This document shows positions 37,064 through 47,800 of a stretch of 64,000 nt of DNA, one piece after another. The notes below the pieces were generated by a model. The model worked only from the letters and a program-made list of their open reading frames with translations. It did not search any database and was not told where the DNA came from. A program made the position numbers and the translations under genes. Within the stretch, counting starts at the first letter, position 1. Every line of letters starts with the position of its first letter. This DNA comes from Cupriavidus plantarum (GTDB taxonomy: Bacteria; Pseudomonadota; Gammaproteobacteria; Burkholderiales; Burkholderiaceae), in NCBI RefSeq assembly GCF_905397285.1, contig NZ_CAJPUX010000003.1, positions 310,001-374,000 on the forward strand, written 5' to 3'.

Positions 37064-37630
37064 ATGAGCATCAAGTCCGACAAGTGGATCCGCCGCATGG
37101 CGGAGCAGCAAGGCATGATCGAGCCGTTCGAGCCGGGCCAGGTCCGCGAGCAGGACGGCCGCAAGATCGTGTCCTACGGCACGTCCAGCTACGGCTACGA
37201 CATTCGCTGTGCCGACGAATTCAAGATCTTCACCAATATCAACAGCACCATCGTCGATCCGAAGAACTTCGACGAGAAGTCGTTTGTCGACTTCAAGGGC
37301 GATGTTTGCATCATCCCGCCGAACTCGTTCGCGCTGGCGCGCACGATGGAATATTTCCGGATTCCGCGCAGCGTGCTCACCATCTGCCTGGGCAAGAGCA
37401 CGTATGCCCGCTGCGGCATCATCGTCAACGTGACACCGTTCGAGCCCGAATGGGAAGGCTACGTGACGCTCGAGTTCTCCAATACCACGCCGCTGCCCGC
37501 GAAGATCTACGCGGGCGAAGGCTGCGCACAGGTGCTGTTCTTCGAGAGCGACGAGGTCTGCGAGACCTCGTACCGCGACCGTGGCGGCAAGTACCAGGGT
37601 CAGCACGGTGTCACATTGCCGAAGACCTGA
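37064..37630 (+). CDS. dcd: dCTP deaminase
   Basis: A 188-residue dCTP deaminase that makes dUTP for thymidylate synthesis. Length is typical for the family. Motifs are [14 protein letters not shown] at the start, [18 protein letters not shown], the catalytic [28 protein letters not shown], and [20 protein letters not shown]. Start 37064 follows the family; no Shine-Dalgarno sequence is visible because the terminator-like T run comes directly before it. The decarboxylase gene follows after 51 bp. Confidence 0.97.
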   Translation: MSIKSDKWIRRMAEQQGMIEPFEPGQVREQDGRKIVSYGTSSYGYDIRCADEFKIFTNINSTIVDPKNFDEKSFVDFKGDVCIIPPNSFALARTMEYFRIPRSVLTICLGKSTYARCGIIVNVTPFEPEWEGYVTLEFSNTTPLPAKIYAGEGCAQVLFFESDEVCETSYRDRGGKYQGQHGVTLPKT

Positions 37631-37681
37631 CCGCATCATAATGCGGCCTGCTTTAAGTCCAATTTTCTCCGAGGACGCCCG

Positions 37682-39943
37682 ATGAAATTCCGCTTTCCCG
37701 TCATCATCATCGATGAAGACTTCCGCTCCGAGAACATTTCCGGCTCGGGCATCCGCGCGCTCGCGCAGGCCATCGAGGCCGAGGGCATGGAGGTGATGGG
37801 CCTGACCAGTTACGGCGATCTGACGTCGTTCGCCCAGCAGGCCAGCCGGGCGTCCACGTTCATCGTGTCGATCGACGATGACGAGTTCGTGCGCGCCGAC
37901 GACCAGCCCGAAGCGGCCGCGATCGAGAAGCTGCGCGCGTTCGTCAACGAAGTGCGCCGCCGCAATTCGGACCTGCCGATCTTCCTGTACGGCGAGACTC
38001 GCACGTCGCGGCATATTCCGAACGACATCCTGCGCGAACTGCATGGTTTCATCCATATGTTCGAGGACACGCCGGAATTCGTGGCGCGGCACATCATCCG
38101 CGAAGCGAAGGTGTACCTCGATTCGCTGGCGCCGCCGTTCTTCAAGGCGCTGATCGACTACGCGCAGGACAGCTCGTATTCGTGGCACTGCCCGGGCCAC
38201 TCGGGCGGCGTGGCGTTTCTGAAGAGCCCCGTGGGCCAGGTGTTCCACCAGTTCTTCGGCGAGAACATGCTGCGCGCCGACGTCTGCAACGCCGTGGACG
38301 AGCTGGGCCAGCTGCTTGACCACACGGGTCCGGTTGCCGCATCCGAGCGCAACGCCGCGCGGATCTTCAACTCGGATCACATGTACTTCGTGACCAACGG
38401 CACGTCCACGTCGAACAAGATGGTGTGGCACGCGAACGTGGCCCCCGGCGATATCGTCGTGGTGGACCGCAACTGCCACAAGTCGATCCTGCACGCGATC
38501 ATGATGACGGGCGCGATTCCGGTGTTCCTGATGCCGACGCGCAATCACTACGGCATCATCGGCCCGATTCCGAAGAGCGAGTTCGACCCCGAGACGATTC
38601 GACGCAAGATCGCCGCGCACCCGTTCGCGAGCAAGGCCGCGAACCAGAAGCCGCGCATCCTGACGCTGACGCAGGGCACGTACGACGGCGTGCTGTACAA
38701 CGCCGAGCAGATCAAGGAGATGCTGGCGACCGAAATCGACACGCTGCATTTCGATGAAGCGTGGCTGCCGCATGCGTCGTTCCACGACTTCTATCACAAC
38801 ATGCACGCGATCGGCCGCGGCCGTCCGCGCAGCAAGGACGCGCTCGTGTTCGCGACGCAGTCCACGCACAAGCTGCTGGCAGGCCTGTCGCAGGCGTCGC
38901 AGATCCTCGTGCAGGACTCCGAGACGCGCAAGCTGGACCGCTACCGGTTCAACGAGGCGTACCTGATGCACACCTCGACGAGTCCGCAGTACTCGATCAT
39001 CGCGTCGTGCGACGTGGCGGCGGCGATGATGGAAGCGCCGGGCGGCACCGCGCTGGTGGAAGAAAGCATTCAGGAAGCGCTGGACTTCCGCCGCGCGATG
39101 CGCAAGGTGGAAGGCGACTACGTGGCCGACAACGGCGACTGGTGGTTCAAGGTGTGGGGCCCGGACGCGCTGGCCGAGGATGGCATGGCGGACCGCGAGG
39201 AGTGGATGCTCAAGGCCAACGAGCGCTGGCACGGCTTCGGCGACCTCGCCGACGGCTTCAACCTGCTCGACCCGATCAAGGCCACGATCATCACGCCGGG
39301 GCTCGACGTGGACGGCGAGTTCAGCGACCGCGGCATTCCGGCGGCGATCGTCACCAAGTACCTGGCCGAGCACGGCATCATCATCGAGAAGACGGGCCTG
39401 TACTCGTTCTTCATCATGTTCACGATCGGCATCACCAAGGGCCGCTGGAACTCGCTCGTGACCGAGCTGCAGCAGTTCAAGGACGACTACGACCAGAACC
39501 AGCCGCTGTGGCGCGTGCTGCCCGAGTTCGTGGCGCGGCATCCGCAATACGAGCGCATGGGCCTGCGCGACCTCTGCGATGCGATCCACAGCGTCTACAA
39601 GGCGAACGACGTCGCGCGCGTGACCACCGAGATGTACCTCTCGGACATGGAACCCGCGATGAAGCCGTCCGACGCGTGGGCGATGATGGCGCACCGCGAG
39701 ATCGAGCGCGTGCCCGTGGACGAACTCGAGGGCCGCGTGACCGCGATCCTGCTGACGCCGTACCCCCCGGGCATTCCGCTCCTGATTCCGGGCGAGCGCT
39801 TCAATCGCACGATCGTCCAGTACCTGAAGTTCGCGCGCGAGTTCAACAAGCTGTTCCCGGGATTCGAGACCGACATCCATGGGCTCGTCGAAGACGAGAT
39901 CGATGGCCAGAAGGCCTACTTCGTGGATTGCGTGAAGCAATAA
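37682..39943 (+). CDS. Orn/Lys/Arg decarboxylase, inducible (wing-domain) type
   Basis: A 753-residue fold-type I PLP decarboxylase. It has the N-terminal receiver-like wing domain ([25 protein letters not shown]), then the catalytic core with CPGHSGGVAFLKSP, VTNGTSTSNKMVWHA and FDEAWLPHASFH, and the PLP lysine Lys397 in STHKLLAGLSQ. The C-terminal domain is complete (LLTPYPPGIPLLIPGERF). The size and wing domain match the acid-inducible AdiA/LdcI/SpeC group. Whether it uses lysine, ornithine or arginine cannot be told from sequence. It is not next to an antiporter gene, so a biosynthetic polyamine role is as likely as acid resistance. Confidence 0.9.
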   Translation: MKFRFPVIIIDEDFRSENISGSGIRALAQAIEAEGMEVMGLTSYGDLTSFAQQASRASTFIVSIDDDEFVRADDQPEAAAIEKLRAFVNEVRRRNSDLPIFLYGETRTSRHIPNDILRELHGFIHMFEDTPEFVARHIIREAKVYLDSLAPPFFKALIDYAQDSSYSWHCPGHSGGVAFLKSPVGQVFHQFFGENMLRADVCNAVDELGQLLDHTGPVAASERNAARIFNSDHMYFVTNGTSTSNKMVWHANVAPGDIVVVDRNCHKSILHAIMMTGAIPVFLMPTRNHYGIIGPIPKSEFDPETIRRKIAAHPFASKAANQKPRILTLTQGTYDGVLYNAEQIKEMLATEIDTLHFDEAWLPHASFHDFYHNMHAIGRGRPRSKDALVFATQSTHKLLAGLSQASQILVQDSETRKLDRYRFNEAYLMHTSTSPQYSIIASCDVAAAMMEAPGGTALVEESIQEALDFRRAMRKVEGDYVADNGDWWFKVWGPDALAEDGMADREEWMLKANERWHGFGDLADGFNLLDPIKATIITPGLDVDGEFSDRGIPAAIVTKYLAEHGIIIEKTGLYSFFIMFTIGITKGRWNSLVTELQQFKDDYDQNQPLWRVLPEFVARHPQYERMGLRDLCDAIHSVYKANDVARVTTEMYLSDMEPAMKPSDAWAMMAHREIERVPVDELEGRVTAILLTPYPPGIPLLIPGERFNRTIVQYLKFAREFNKLFPGFETDIHGLVEDEIDGQKAYFVDCVKQ

Positions 39944-39965
39944 CTTCCGGCGCGCCACTGCCATG

Positions 39966-39996
39966 AAAAACGCCCCTTGCGGGGCGTTTTTCTTTT
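39966..39996 (+). terminator. Terminator after the decarboxylase gene
   Basis: CGCCCC (39971-39976), loop TTGC, GGGGCG (39981-39986), followed by TTTTTCTTTT. Five A precede the stem, so it may also terminate the TRAP permease transcript coming from the right. Confidence 0.9.
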
Positions 39997-40017
39997 GGGG
40001 CTTCGCGTGCCCGAGGC

Positions 40018-41772
40018 TCAGTTCTTCTTCTCGAACTCGAACTGGGGCGCGGCCGGTTCGCTCTCGCTCTGCTGGGGCACGTTGAGGTCCAGCGAGCCGG
40101 AGTTGGAACCCGGCGCCGATGCCGGCGCTGTCGGCGGCGGCACGTTCTCCGCTCCCCCGCCACCTCCAAGCGGAATACTGATCTCCGCCGAGTTGCTGTG
40201 TTTCAGCGATCCCTTGTCGAGGAACATGGTCACCATCCCCGGCCAGAACATCACCAGCAGCACCATGACCATCTGCAGGCCGACCCACGGCAGGGCGCCC
40301 CAGTAAATGTCCGAGCTCTTCACTTCCTTCGGCGCGATGCCGCGCAGATAGAACAGCGCGAAGCCGAACGGCGGGTGCATGAACGACGTCTGCATGTTCA
40401 CGCACAGCATCACGCCGAACCAGACCAGCGCGGCCGTGGCCGCCGCCTCGGGATTGCCGCCCATCGAGTCCGCGACCACCGGCGCCAGCACCTTGACGGC
40501 GACCGGCGCGAGCATCGGCACGACGATGAACGCGATCTCGAAGAAGTCGAGGAAGAACGCGAGGAAGAAGATGAACAGGTTCACCACGATCAGGAAGCCG
40601 ATCCAGCCGCCTGGCAGCGAGGTGAACAGATGCTCGACCCACGCACCGCCATCGACGCCCTGGAACACCACCGAGAAGCAGGTTGAGCCGATGAGGATGA
40701 ACACGACCATTGCGGTGATGCGCGCCGTGGACTGGTAGGCATCGACGATCAGCAGGCGCAGGTCGGTGAGTTGGCCCGCGCGCAGCAGCAGCCAGACGAC
40801 CACGAGGTAGGCGACGGCGAGCGGGATGCGGAACGCGTGCGAGCCGAACGCGAATACGCCGATTGCGGCGGCCACGAGCGTGGCGGCGATACCGACACGG
40901 TAGACGTTGCGGTCGATGCGGTTGAAGCCCTTGTCGCGGATCACGGCCAGCACGAGCGCGCCGACGGCGCCCATCGCGCCCGATTCCGTCGGCGTGGCGA
41001 TGCCGAGCATGATCGTGCCGAGCACGAGGAAGATCAGCACCGCGCAGGGGACGATGCCGCGCAGGCATTTTGCCCACAGCGCCCAGCCGCGCAGCGTGCG
41101 CGCTTCCGCGGGCACGGGCGGCAGCCAGTCCGGCTTGATGCGCGTGAGCACGAAGGTGTAGAGCGCGAACAGCGCGATCTGCACGACCGACGGGCCCCAT
41201 GCGCCGAGGTACATGCTGCCCACGTCGGCACTGCCGGCCGGCGTCTTGAGCTGGTCGGCCAGCACCACGAGCACGAGCGACGGCGGCACCAGCTGCGTGA
41301 TCGTGCCCGACGCGGCCAGCACGCCGGTGGCGTACTTCATGTTGTAGCGGTAGCGCATCATCACGGGCAGCGAGATCATCGCCATCGCAATGACCTGCGC
41401 GGCCACCGTTCCGGTAATCGCGCCGAGGATGAAGCCGACGATGATCACCGAATAGCCGAGACCGCCGCGCACGGGGCCGAACAGCTGACCCATCGAGTCG
41501 AGCATGTCCTCGGCGAGCCCGCATTTTTCGAGAATCGCCCCCATGAACGTGAAGAACGGGATCGCCAGCAGCAGTTCGTTGGCCAGCACGCTGCCGAACA
41601 CGCGCGTGGGCACCGCCTGCAGGAACTGGATCGGAAAGTAGCCCCATTCGATGGCAAGGAAGCCGAACGCCAGACCGACGGCCGACAGCGAGAACGCCAC
41701 CGGGAAGCCGATCAGCATGAACAGGACCAGGCCGCCGAACATGAGCGGCGGCATGTACTCCAATGGGATCAT
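40018..41772 (-). CDS. TRAP transporter large permease subunit (DctM family)
   Basis: A 584-residue inner-membrane protein with 12 or more hydrophobic helices, the ion-coupled channel subunit of a TRAP uptake system. Family segments include IPFFTFMGAILEKCGLAEDML, GAITGTVAAQVIAM, SGTITQLVPPSLVLVVLADQ, GIATPTESGAMGAVGAL and FLDFFEIAFIVVPML. It is longer than the usual ~430 residues: an extra pair of helices lies in the middle, and the last ~70 residues are a Gly/Pro/Ser-rich, non-membrane tail. It overlaps dctQ by ATGA. This larger subtype is associated with mannitol/chloroaromatic-type TRAP systems; no DctP receptor gene is nearby, so the substrate is unknown. Confidence 0.9.
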   Translation of the reverse strand: MIPLEYMPPLMFGGLVLFMLIGFPVAFSLSAVGLAFGFLAIEWGYFPIQFLQAVPTRVFGSVLANELLLAIPFFTFMGAILEKCGLAEDMLDSMGQLFGPVRGGLGYSVIIVGFILGAITGTVAAQVIAMAMISLPVMMRYRYNMKYATGVLAASGTITQLVPPSLVLVVLADQLKTPAGSADVGSMYLGAWGPSVVQIALFALYTFVLTRIKPDWLPPVPAEARTLRGWALWAKCLRGIVPCAVLIFLVLGTIMLGIATPTESGAMGAVGALVLAVIRDKGFNRIDRNVYRVGIAATLVAAAIGVFAFGSHAFRIPLAVAYLVVVWLLLRAGQLTDLRLLIVDAYQSTARITAMVVFILIGSTCFSVVFQGVDGGAWVEHLFTSLPGGWIGFLIVVNLFIFFLAFFLDFFEIAFIVVPMLAPVAVKVLAPVVADSMGGNPEAAATAALVWFGVMLCVNMQTSFMHPPFGFALFYLRGIAPKEVKSSDIYWGALPWVGLQMVMVLLVMFWPGMVTMFLDKGSLKHSNSAEISIPLGGGGGAENVPPPTAPASAPGSNSGSLDLNVPQQSESEPAAPQFEFEKKN

Positions 41773-42311
41773 TGAACGGGCCTCTCGTATTTCGATTCGA
41801 TGCGCACGAGGCCCTTGAGGGCGGCAAAGCGCTTGATGAGTTCGGAAATGCCTTGCAGGGTGAGGAAGGCGAAGCCTAGCGGTACGACGAGCTTGATCGG
41901 GTAGCGGGGGAGCCCACCCGAATTACCCGACTGCTCGAGGATGCGCCACGAGGGCAGGAACAGCGAATCCCACGACAGCCACGTGAACAGGATCGTCGAA
42001 GGCAGGAGGAACACGACGATGCCGAAGATGTCGATCCAGTGCTGGGCGCGTTCGGAGACGTTGCCGTAGATCAGGTCCACGCGCACATGCTCGTTGCGCT
42101 GGAACGTGTAAGACGCGCCGAACATCACGGCCACGGCGAACATGTACCACTGCAGTTCGAGCGGCCAGTTGTCGCTGAGGTTGAAGCCGTAGCGGAGCAG
42201 GGCGTTTCCTGCGCTGATCAGGCACGACAGCAGGATCATGATGTTTGCAAGCCTGCCCGTGTGCTGATTCAACCTGTCGATCTGCCGTGACAGACCAAGC
42301 AAGTAGTTCAT
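41769..42311 (-). CDS. TRAP transporter small permease subunit (DctQ family)
   Basis: A 180-residue membrane protein with four predicted helices, the small subunit of the TRAP transporter. NIMILLSCLISAGNALLRYGFN, WPLELQWYMFAVAVMFGASYTFQRNEHVRVDL and VVPLGFAFLTLQGISELIKR are characteristic. It precedes and overlaps the large subunit gene (41769-41772). It appears to be the first gene of this two-gene transcript. Confidence 0.92.
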   Translation of the reverse strand: MNYLLGLSRQIDRLNQHTGRLANIMILLSCLISAGNALLRYGFNLSDNWPLELQWYMFAVAVMFGASYTFQRNEHVRVDLIYGNVSERAQHWIDIFGIVVFLLPSTILFTWLSWDSLFLPSWRILEQSGNSGGLPRYPIKLVVPLGFAFLTLQGISELIKRFAALKGLVRIESKYERPVQ

Positions 42312-42414
42312 GGGTTGTCTCCCCCGTATTTTGCGGCGCCTAGTGTATCTGTAACAAAATGCTGCGGCGCTCCGTAGTTGTACCTATCGATGGCGCGCGC
42401 GCAACGTACAGACG

Positions 42415-42452
42415 TAAAAAAGCCGCCGGGCGAATGCCTCGGCGGCTTTTTT
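42415..42452 (-). terminator. Terminator of argH
   Basis: A hairpin with arms 42422-42430 and 42438-42446 (GCCGCC paired with GGCGGC) is flanked by A and T runs on either side, so on the minus strand six T follow. It lies 23 bp behind the argH stop. Confidence 0.88.
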
Positions 42453-42474
42453 GTTGCGCAGACTTACGTGAAAC

Positions 42475-43884
42475 TTACAGGGCAGCGCGTGCGTTGCTGA
42501 TCGCTGCGCGAACCTGATCGGGCGCGGTGCCGCCGATGTGGTTGCGCGAGGCAACCGAGCCTTCGAGCGTCAGTACGGCATGCACGTCGTCACCGATGAG
42601 CGAGGCCTTGTCGCCGAGGCCCGACGCGTCGCGCAGTTCGGCCACGGTGAGGTCGGCCAGATCGCACTGGCGCACGTCGCAGGCGCGCACGGCATGGGCC
42701 ACGGCCTCGTGCGCATCGCGGAAGGGCAGGCCGCGCTTGACCAGGTAGTCGGCAAGGTCGGTCGCGGTGGCGTAGCCCTGCAGCGCGGCGGCGCGCATCG
42801 CGTCCGGCTTGACCGTGATGCCGGGCACCATGTCCGCGAAGATGCGCAGCGTGTCGACGACCGTATCGACGGTGTCGAACAGCGGCTCCTTGTCTTCCTG
42901 GTTGTCCTTGTTGTACGCGAGCGGCTGGCCCTTCATCAGCGTCAGCAGGCCGATCAGGTGGCCGTTGACGCGGCCGGTCTTGCCGCGCGCGAGTTCGGGC
43001 ACGTCCGGGTTCTTCTTCTGCGGCATGATCGAGCTGCCCGTGCAGAAACGGTCGGCGATGTCGATGAAGCCGACGCGCGGGCTCATCCACAGCACGAGTT
43101 CTTCCGAGAAGCGCGACACGTGCGTCATCACGAGCGCGGCGGCGGCGCAGAATTCGATGGCGAAGTCACGATCGGAAACGGCGTCGAGCGAGTTGCGGCA
43201 CACGCCGTCGAAGCCGAGCTGGCTCGCGACAAATTCGCGATCGATCGGGTAGCTGGTACCGGCCAGCGCGGCGGCGCCCAGCGGCAGGCGGTTGACGCGC
43301 TTGCGGCAGTCGGCCATGCGCTCGGTGTCGCGCGTGAACATCTCCACGTAGGCCAGCAGATGGTGGCCGAACGTCACGGGCTGGGCGACCTGGAGGTGGG
43401 TGAAGCCCGGCAGGATCGTGTCGGCGTGCTGCTCGGCAAGGTCCAGCAGCGCGCCGCGCAGGGCGCCGAGCAGGCCGATGATGTTGTCGATCTCGCTGCG
43501 CAGCCACAGGCGGATGTCGGTGGCCACCTGGTCGTTACGCGAGCGGCCCGTATGCAGGCGCTTGCCGGCGTCTCCGACCAGCGCGGTCAGGCGCGCCTCG
43601 ATGTTCAGATGGACGTCTTCGAGGTCGAGCTTCCACTCGAAGCCGCCGGCTTCGATCTCGCCACGGATCTGCGTCATGCCGCGCTCGATCTCGGCACGGT
43701 CGGCTTCGGCGATGATGCCCTGCTTCGCCAGCATGGCCGCGTGGGCCAGCGAGCCCTGGATATCGAACAGCGCGAGGCGCTTGTCGAAGAAGACCGAGGC
43801 GGTATAACGCTTCACGAGGTCGGAGACCGGCTCGGTGAAGCGGGCGGACCAGGCTTCGCCTTTCTTGGCAAGTTGGGAAGTCAT
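42475..43884 (-). CDS. argH: Argininosuccinate lyase
   Basis: A 469-residue fumarase-superfamily enzyme that splits argininosuccinate into arginine and fumarate, the last step of arginine synthesis. The catalytic signature [20 protein letters not shown] lies near residue 285; [33 protein letters not shown] and [20 protein letters not shown] are also present. The start at 43884 ([12 protein letters not shown]) is preferred to the ATG five codons upstream. The gene stands alone with its own terminator. Confidence 0.98.
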   Translation of the reverse strand: MTSQLAKKGEAWSARFTEPVSDLVKRYTASVFFDKRLALFDIQGSLAHAAMLAKQGIIAEADRAEIERGMTQIRGEIEAGGFEWKLDLEDVHLNIEARLTALVGDAGKRLHTGRSRNDQVATDIRLWLRSEIDNIIGLLGALRGALLDLAEQHADTILPGFTHLQVAQPVTFGHHLLAYVEMFTRDTERMADCRKRVNRLPLGAAALAGTSYPIDREFVASQLGFDGVCRNSLDAVSDRDFAIEFCAAAALVMTHVSRFSEELVLWMSPRVGFIDIADRFCTGSSIMPQKKNPDVPELARGKTGRVNGHLIGLLTLMKGQPLAYNKDNQEDKEPLFDTVDTVVDTLRIFADMVPGITVKPDAMRAAALQGYATATDLADYLVKRGLPFRDAHEAVAHAVRACDVRQCDLADLTVAELRDASGLGDKASLIGDDVHAVLTLEGSVASRNHIGGTAPDQVRAAISNARAAL

Positions 43885-44022
43885 GACGGCAGGGCGCAAA
43901 AACGGGAAACCGCGATTATATGCCGACCCGTGCGCGGCAGCCGCCCTATGCGCCGCGGATGTGGCGCGCGCGTCGCCTCAGAAGACGATCCTCAGCGGGA
44001 ATCGTCATCTCAGGCGTCGTCA

Positions 44023-44202
44023 TCAGGTTTCGAAATACGTCGCCCCGTCGCGGACGAGTTTCCTCAGCGTCCGCAACGCGCCAAGCATCTCCACACAGTC
44101 CGGGCAATCCTCGAGATGATGCTCGAGCCGGACACTGTCCCCCGCGCCGAGCTCACCGTCGGCGCAAACCTCGAGCAACTGGCGGGCATCGTTGCAGTTC
44201 AT
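44023..44202 (-). CDS. Short zinc-finger anti-sigma factor (zf-HC2)
   Basis: A 59-residue protein with the zinc-binding anti-sigma pattern: MNCNDARQLLEVCADGELGAGD, then HHLEDCPDCVEML, giving the H-X3-C-X2-C core of ZAS proteins. It lacks a membrane helix, so it is probably cytoplasmic and could be a direct redox or metal sensor. It begins 11 bp behind the sigma-factor stop and would be co-transcribed with it. It is too short to carry any effector domain. Confidence 0.82.
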   Translation of the reverse strand: MNCNDARQLLEVCADGELGAGDSVRLEHHLEDCPDCVEMLGALRTLRKLVRDGATYFET

Positions 44203-44212
44203 GTCGGAGACC

Positions 44213-44803
44213 TCAGGGCGTGGACGAGCGAAGGAGCACGATGGTCGCGGCGAGTTGACGCCGCGCGCGGGACAGCGTGGCCTGCACGGCCTCGCGGGAC
44301 GTATCGGTGATGGCCGCAATGTCGCGATAGTGCAGCCCCTCGAGCTCGCGCAGCACGATGGCGACGCGCCCGGCCGTCGGCAACCGTTCGAGCGCCGCCT
44401 GCACGAGGTGCACGTCCTGCTCGTGCAGCCGCAGCATCGGGTCGCCGGCACTGGGCATGCCGGGGTCCAGCATGTCGCGCTGCGGCGTGCCCGGCGGCTG
44501 CTGCGCGCGCCATGTCGCGTGGACCAGCCCGAGCAGCCATGTGCGCGGCCGCTCGCCGTGGAAGCCGTCGATGGCCGCTTCGGCCTGACGCATCGATGCC
44601 TGCGCGAGGGCGTCGGCATCGCGTGCGTTGCCGCACAGCCAGCGCGCGAGGTTGTGCGCGGCGTCCGCATGTGGCTGCAGCGGCGTGGCCCGCGGCGCGT
44701 CGGGGTGCCGTGCCGCCGCATGGCGATCGTCGCCGTCGCGCGACGACAGCATGGTCGTTCGCGACGCGGCGGACACGTTGAACGGGGTGGACCACAGCCT
44801 CAT
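44213..44803 (-). CDS. ECF-type RNA polymerase sigma factor (divergent)
   Basis: A 196-residue sigma70-family protein. The region-4 helix-turn-helix is clear: ALERLPTAGRVAIVLRELEGLHYRDIAAITDTSREAVQATLSRARRQL. Region 2 is weak: HNLARWLCGNARDADALAQASMRQA and GERPRTWLLGLVHATWR replace the usual sequence. GGGAGGG before ATG 44803 supports the start. It is followed by a zinc-finger anti-sigma gene, so the pair forms a stress-responsive unit. A TACACT hexamer about 50 bp upstream could be its sigma70 -10. Confidence 0.84.
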   Translation of the reverse strand: MRLWSTPFNVSAASRTTMLSSRDGDDRHAAARHPDAPRATPLQPHADAAHNLARWLCGNARDADALAQASMRQAEAAIDGFHGERPRTWLLGLVHATWRAQQPPGTPQRDMLDPGMPSAGDPMLRLHEQDVHLVQAALERLPTAGRVAIVLRELEGLHYRDIAAITDTSREAVQATLSRARRQLAATIVLLRSSTP

Positions 44804-44894
44804 GCGCTAACCCTCCCACCATCGTGATGACGGCGGACCTAGTGTAGCGTCGGCGTTGCCATCGCGCTCGACTTTCTGTGATGCGCCTGCCGCA

Positions 44895-47800
44895 TCAATC
44901 GTGGCGCGATTCCGCGAGCGGGCGCTCGCGCGGCGCGCGCGGCGATGCTGCACTGCCGCGAGCACGTGCGGCCTTGCGGCGCACGTACCAGTAATGCGCG
45001 CGATCGAGGTACAGGTAAACCACAGGTGTCGTGAACAGCGTCAGCAGCTGCGACACGAGCAATCCGCCGACCATCGCATAACCGAGCGGGCGGCGCAGTT
45101 CCGATCCCGCGCCATGGCCGAGCATCAGCGGCAGGCCCGCGAGCAACGCGCACATCGTCGTCATCATGATCGGGCGGAAACGCAGCAGGCACGCTTCGTA
45201 GATGGCCTCCTGCGGGGACAACCCGCGTTCACGCTCCGCCTGCAGCGCGAAGTCGACCATCATGATCCCGTTCTTCTTGACGATGCCGATCAGCAGGATC
45301 ACGCCGATCAGCGCGATGACCGTGAAGTCGTAGCCGCCGAGCAGCAGCACGAGCACCGCGCCGACGCCCGCGGACGGCAGCGTCGAGAGAATCGTCAGCG
45401 GATGGATATAGCTCTCGTACAGCAGTCCAAGCACGATGTACACGGCGATCAGCGCGGCCGCGATGAGATACGGCTGCGAGGCGAGCGAGGCGCCGAAAGC
45501 CTGCGCGGTCCCCTGAAACGCGCCCGACAGCGCCGCGGGCTTGCCCATCGCCGCGAGCGTCTGGTTGATGGCGTTCACCGCATCGCCGAGCGACGTGCCC
45601 TGCGACAGGTTGAACGAGATCGTCACGGCGGGAAATTGCCCCTGATGGCTGATGGACAGGTACGACGTGCGGTTCGTGTCGATGCCGACGAACGCGGACA
45701 GCGGCACCTGCTGGCCCGTGATCGGCGACGTCACGTAGAGCTTGTCGAAGAGGCGCGGATCTTCCTGCAGCTTCGGCGTGGCTTCGAGGATGACGTGATA
45801 GCTGTTGATTTGCGTGAAGTACTGCGCCACCTGCCGTTGTCCGATGGCGTCATACAGCGTGGCGTCGATCAGCGCGGGCGTGATGCCGAAGCTGGACGCG
45901 CGCGCGCGGTCGATGGTGATCATCGCGGCGGCCGCGGCGTTCTGCTGGTCGGACGCGACGTCCGCGAGTTCCGGCAATTGACGGAATCGCTGCAAAATGC
46001 GTGGCGCCCAGTCGTTGAGCTCGGCGAGGTTCGCGTCCGTCAGCGTGAACTGGTATTGCGTGCGCGATAGCCGGCCGCCGACGTTGATGTCCTGCCCCGC
46101 CTGCAGGAACAGGTTGGCGCCCTCGACCTTCGCGAGCTTTGGGCGAAGGCGCGCGATGACCTCGTCGGCGGTGGCGGTGCGTCCTTCGTCTTTCGGCTTC
46201 AGCGAGATGAAGAAATTGCCGGTGTTGACCGTGTTCTGTCCGCCGGTCATGCCGACCGCGGTCACATCGGGGTCCGCGCGCACGACATCGGCGAGCGCGA
46301 CCATGCGCGCGTTCATCGACTTGAACGACGCGTCCTGCGCGGACTCGGCGAAGCCGAACAGGAAGCCTGTGTCCTGTTGGGGAAAGAAGCCCTTGGGGAT
46401 GTACAGGAACAGCGCCACCGTCGCGGCCACGGTCAGGAGGAACGCGCACAGCGTGAGGAACTGATGGCGCATCACGCGATCGAGCCCGTGGCGGTAGGCG
46501 TCGAGCATCGCGCCGAAGCCGCGTTCGAACAGCTGGAACAGCTTGCCATGATGCCCGGCGTGCGCGGGGTCGTGCGGTTTGAGGAAGCGCGAGCACAGCA
46601 TCGGCGTCAGCGTCAGCGACACGATGACCGAGACCGCGATCGTCAGCGTGACCGTGACCGCGAACTCGCGGAAGAGCCGGCCGACGATGCCGCCCATCAG
46701 CAGCAGCGGGATGAACACGGCGACGAGCGACACCGAGATCGAGATGATCGTGAAGCCGATCTCGGCGGCGCCCTTGAGCGCGGCGTCCATCGGCGTCATG
46801 CCGTCCTCGACGTGGCGGTAGATGTTCTCGAGCATCACGATCGCGTCGTCCACGACGAAGCCGACGGCGATGGTCAGCGCCATCAGCGACAGGTTGTCGC
46901 GCGAGTAGCCGAGCATGTACATGCCCCCGGCGGTGCCGAGCAGCGCGAGCGGCACGGTGACACTCGGGATCAGCGTGGCGGGCAGGTTGCGCAGGAACAT
47001 GAAGATGATCATCACGACGAGCGCGATGGTCAGTACGAGCGTGAATTCGACATCGGCCTCCGATGCGCGGATGTTCTGCGTGCGGTCCGCGAGGACGTTG
47101 ACCTGCACGGATGCCGGGATCGATGCGCGCAGCTTCGGCAGCGCGGCCTGGATGGCATCGACAGTGGCGATGACGTTGGCGCCCGGCTGCTTGGTCACCG
47201 CGAGGATGATGGCGCGGCCGTTGCGAATGGTGCTGTCCTCGGGCGCGGCTTTGCCCGCGAAGCCCCAACCCGCGAGTCTGGCGTTCTCCGGACCGTCGAT
47301 GGCCACGCCGACGTCGCGTACGCGCACGGGTGCGCCGTTGCGATAGGCGAGCACCATGTCGTTCCACGCGGCGGCCTTGGTGAGCTGGTCGTTGGTGTAG
47401 ACGTTGAACGCCTTGCTGGGGCCGTCGGTGCTGCCGGTGGGCGCGTTGACCGTGGTGGAGGCGATGACGCCCCGGATGTCTTCGAGGCTAATGCCCAGCG
47501 CGGAGATCTTGCCGGGATCCACCTGGATGCGCACCGCCGGCTTCTGTTGCCCGCCGATGTTGACGAGGCCGACGCCCGAAATCTGCGAGATCTGCTGCGC
47601 AAGGATGTTGTCGGCATAGTCGTTGACGGCCGTGAGCGGCAGCGCGTCGGACTGCACCGCCATCACGAGGATCGGCGAGTCGGCCGGATTGATCTTGCGG
47701 AACGAGGGCGGGCTCGGCAGGTTCGTCGGCAGTTGTCCGCCGGCGGCGTTGATCGCGGCCTGCACGTCGACGGCGGCGGCGTCGATGCTGCGGTTGAGAT

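Noticed and set aside
37055..41827. 1590-codon open frame on the minus strand
   Set aside because: It spans dcd, the decarboxylase and the TRAP gene in another frame. The composition is typical of antisense of high-GC coding DNA.
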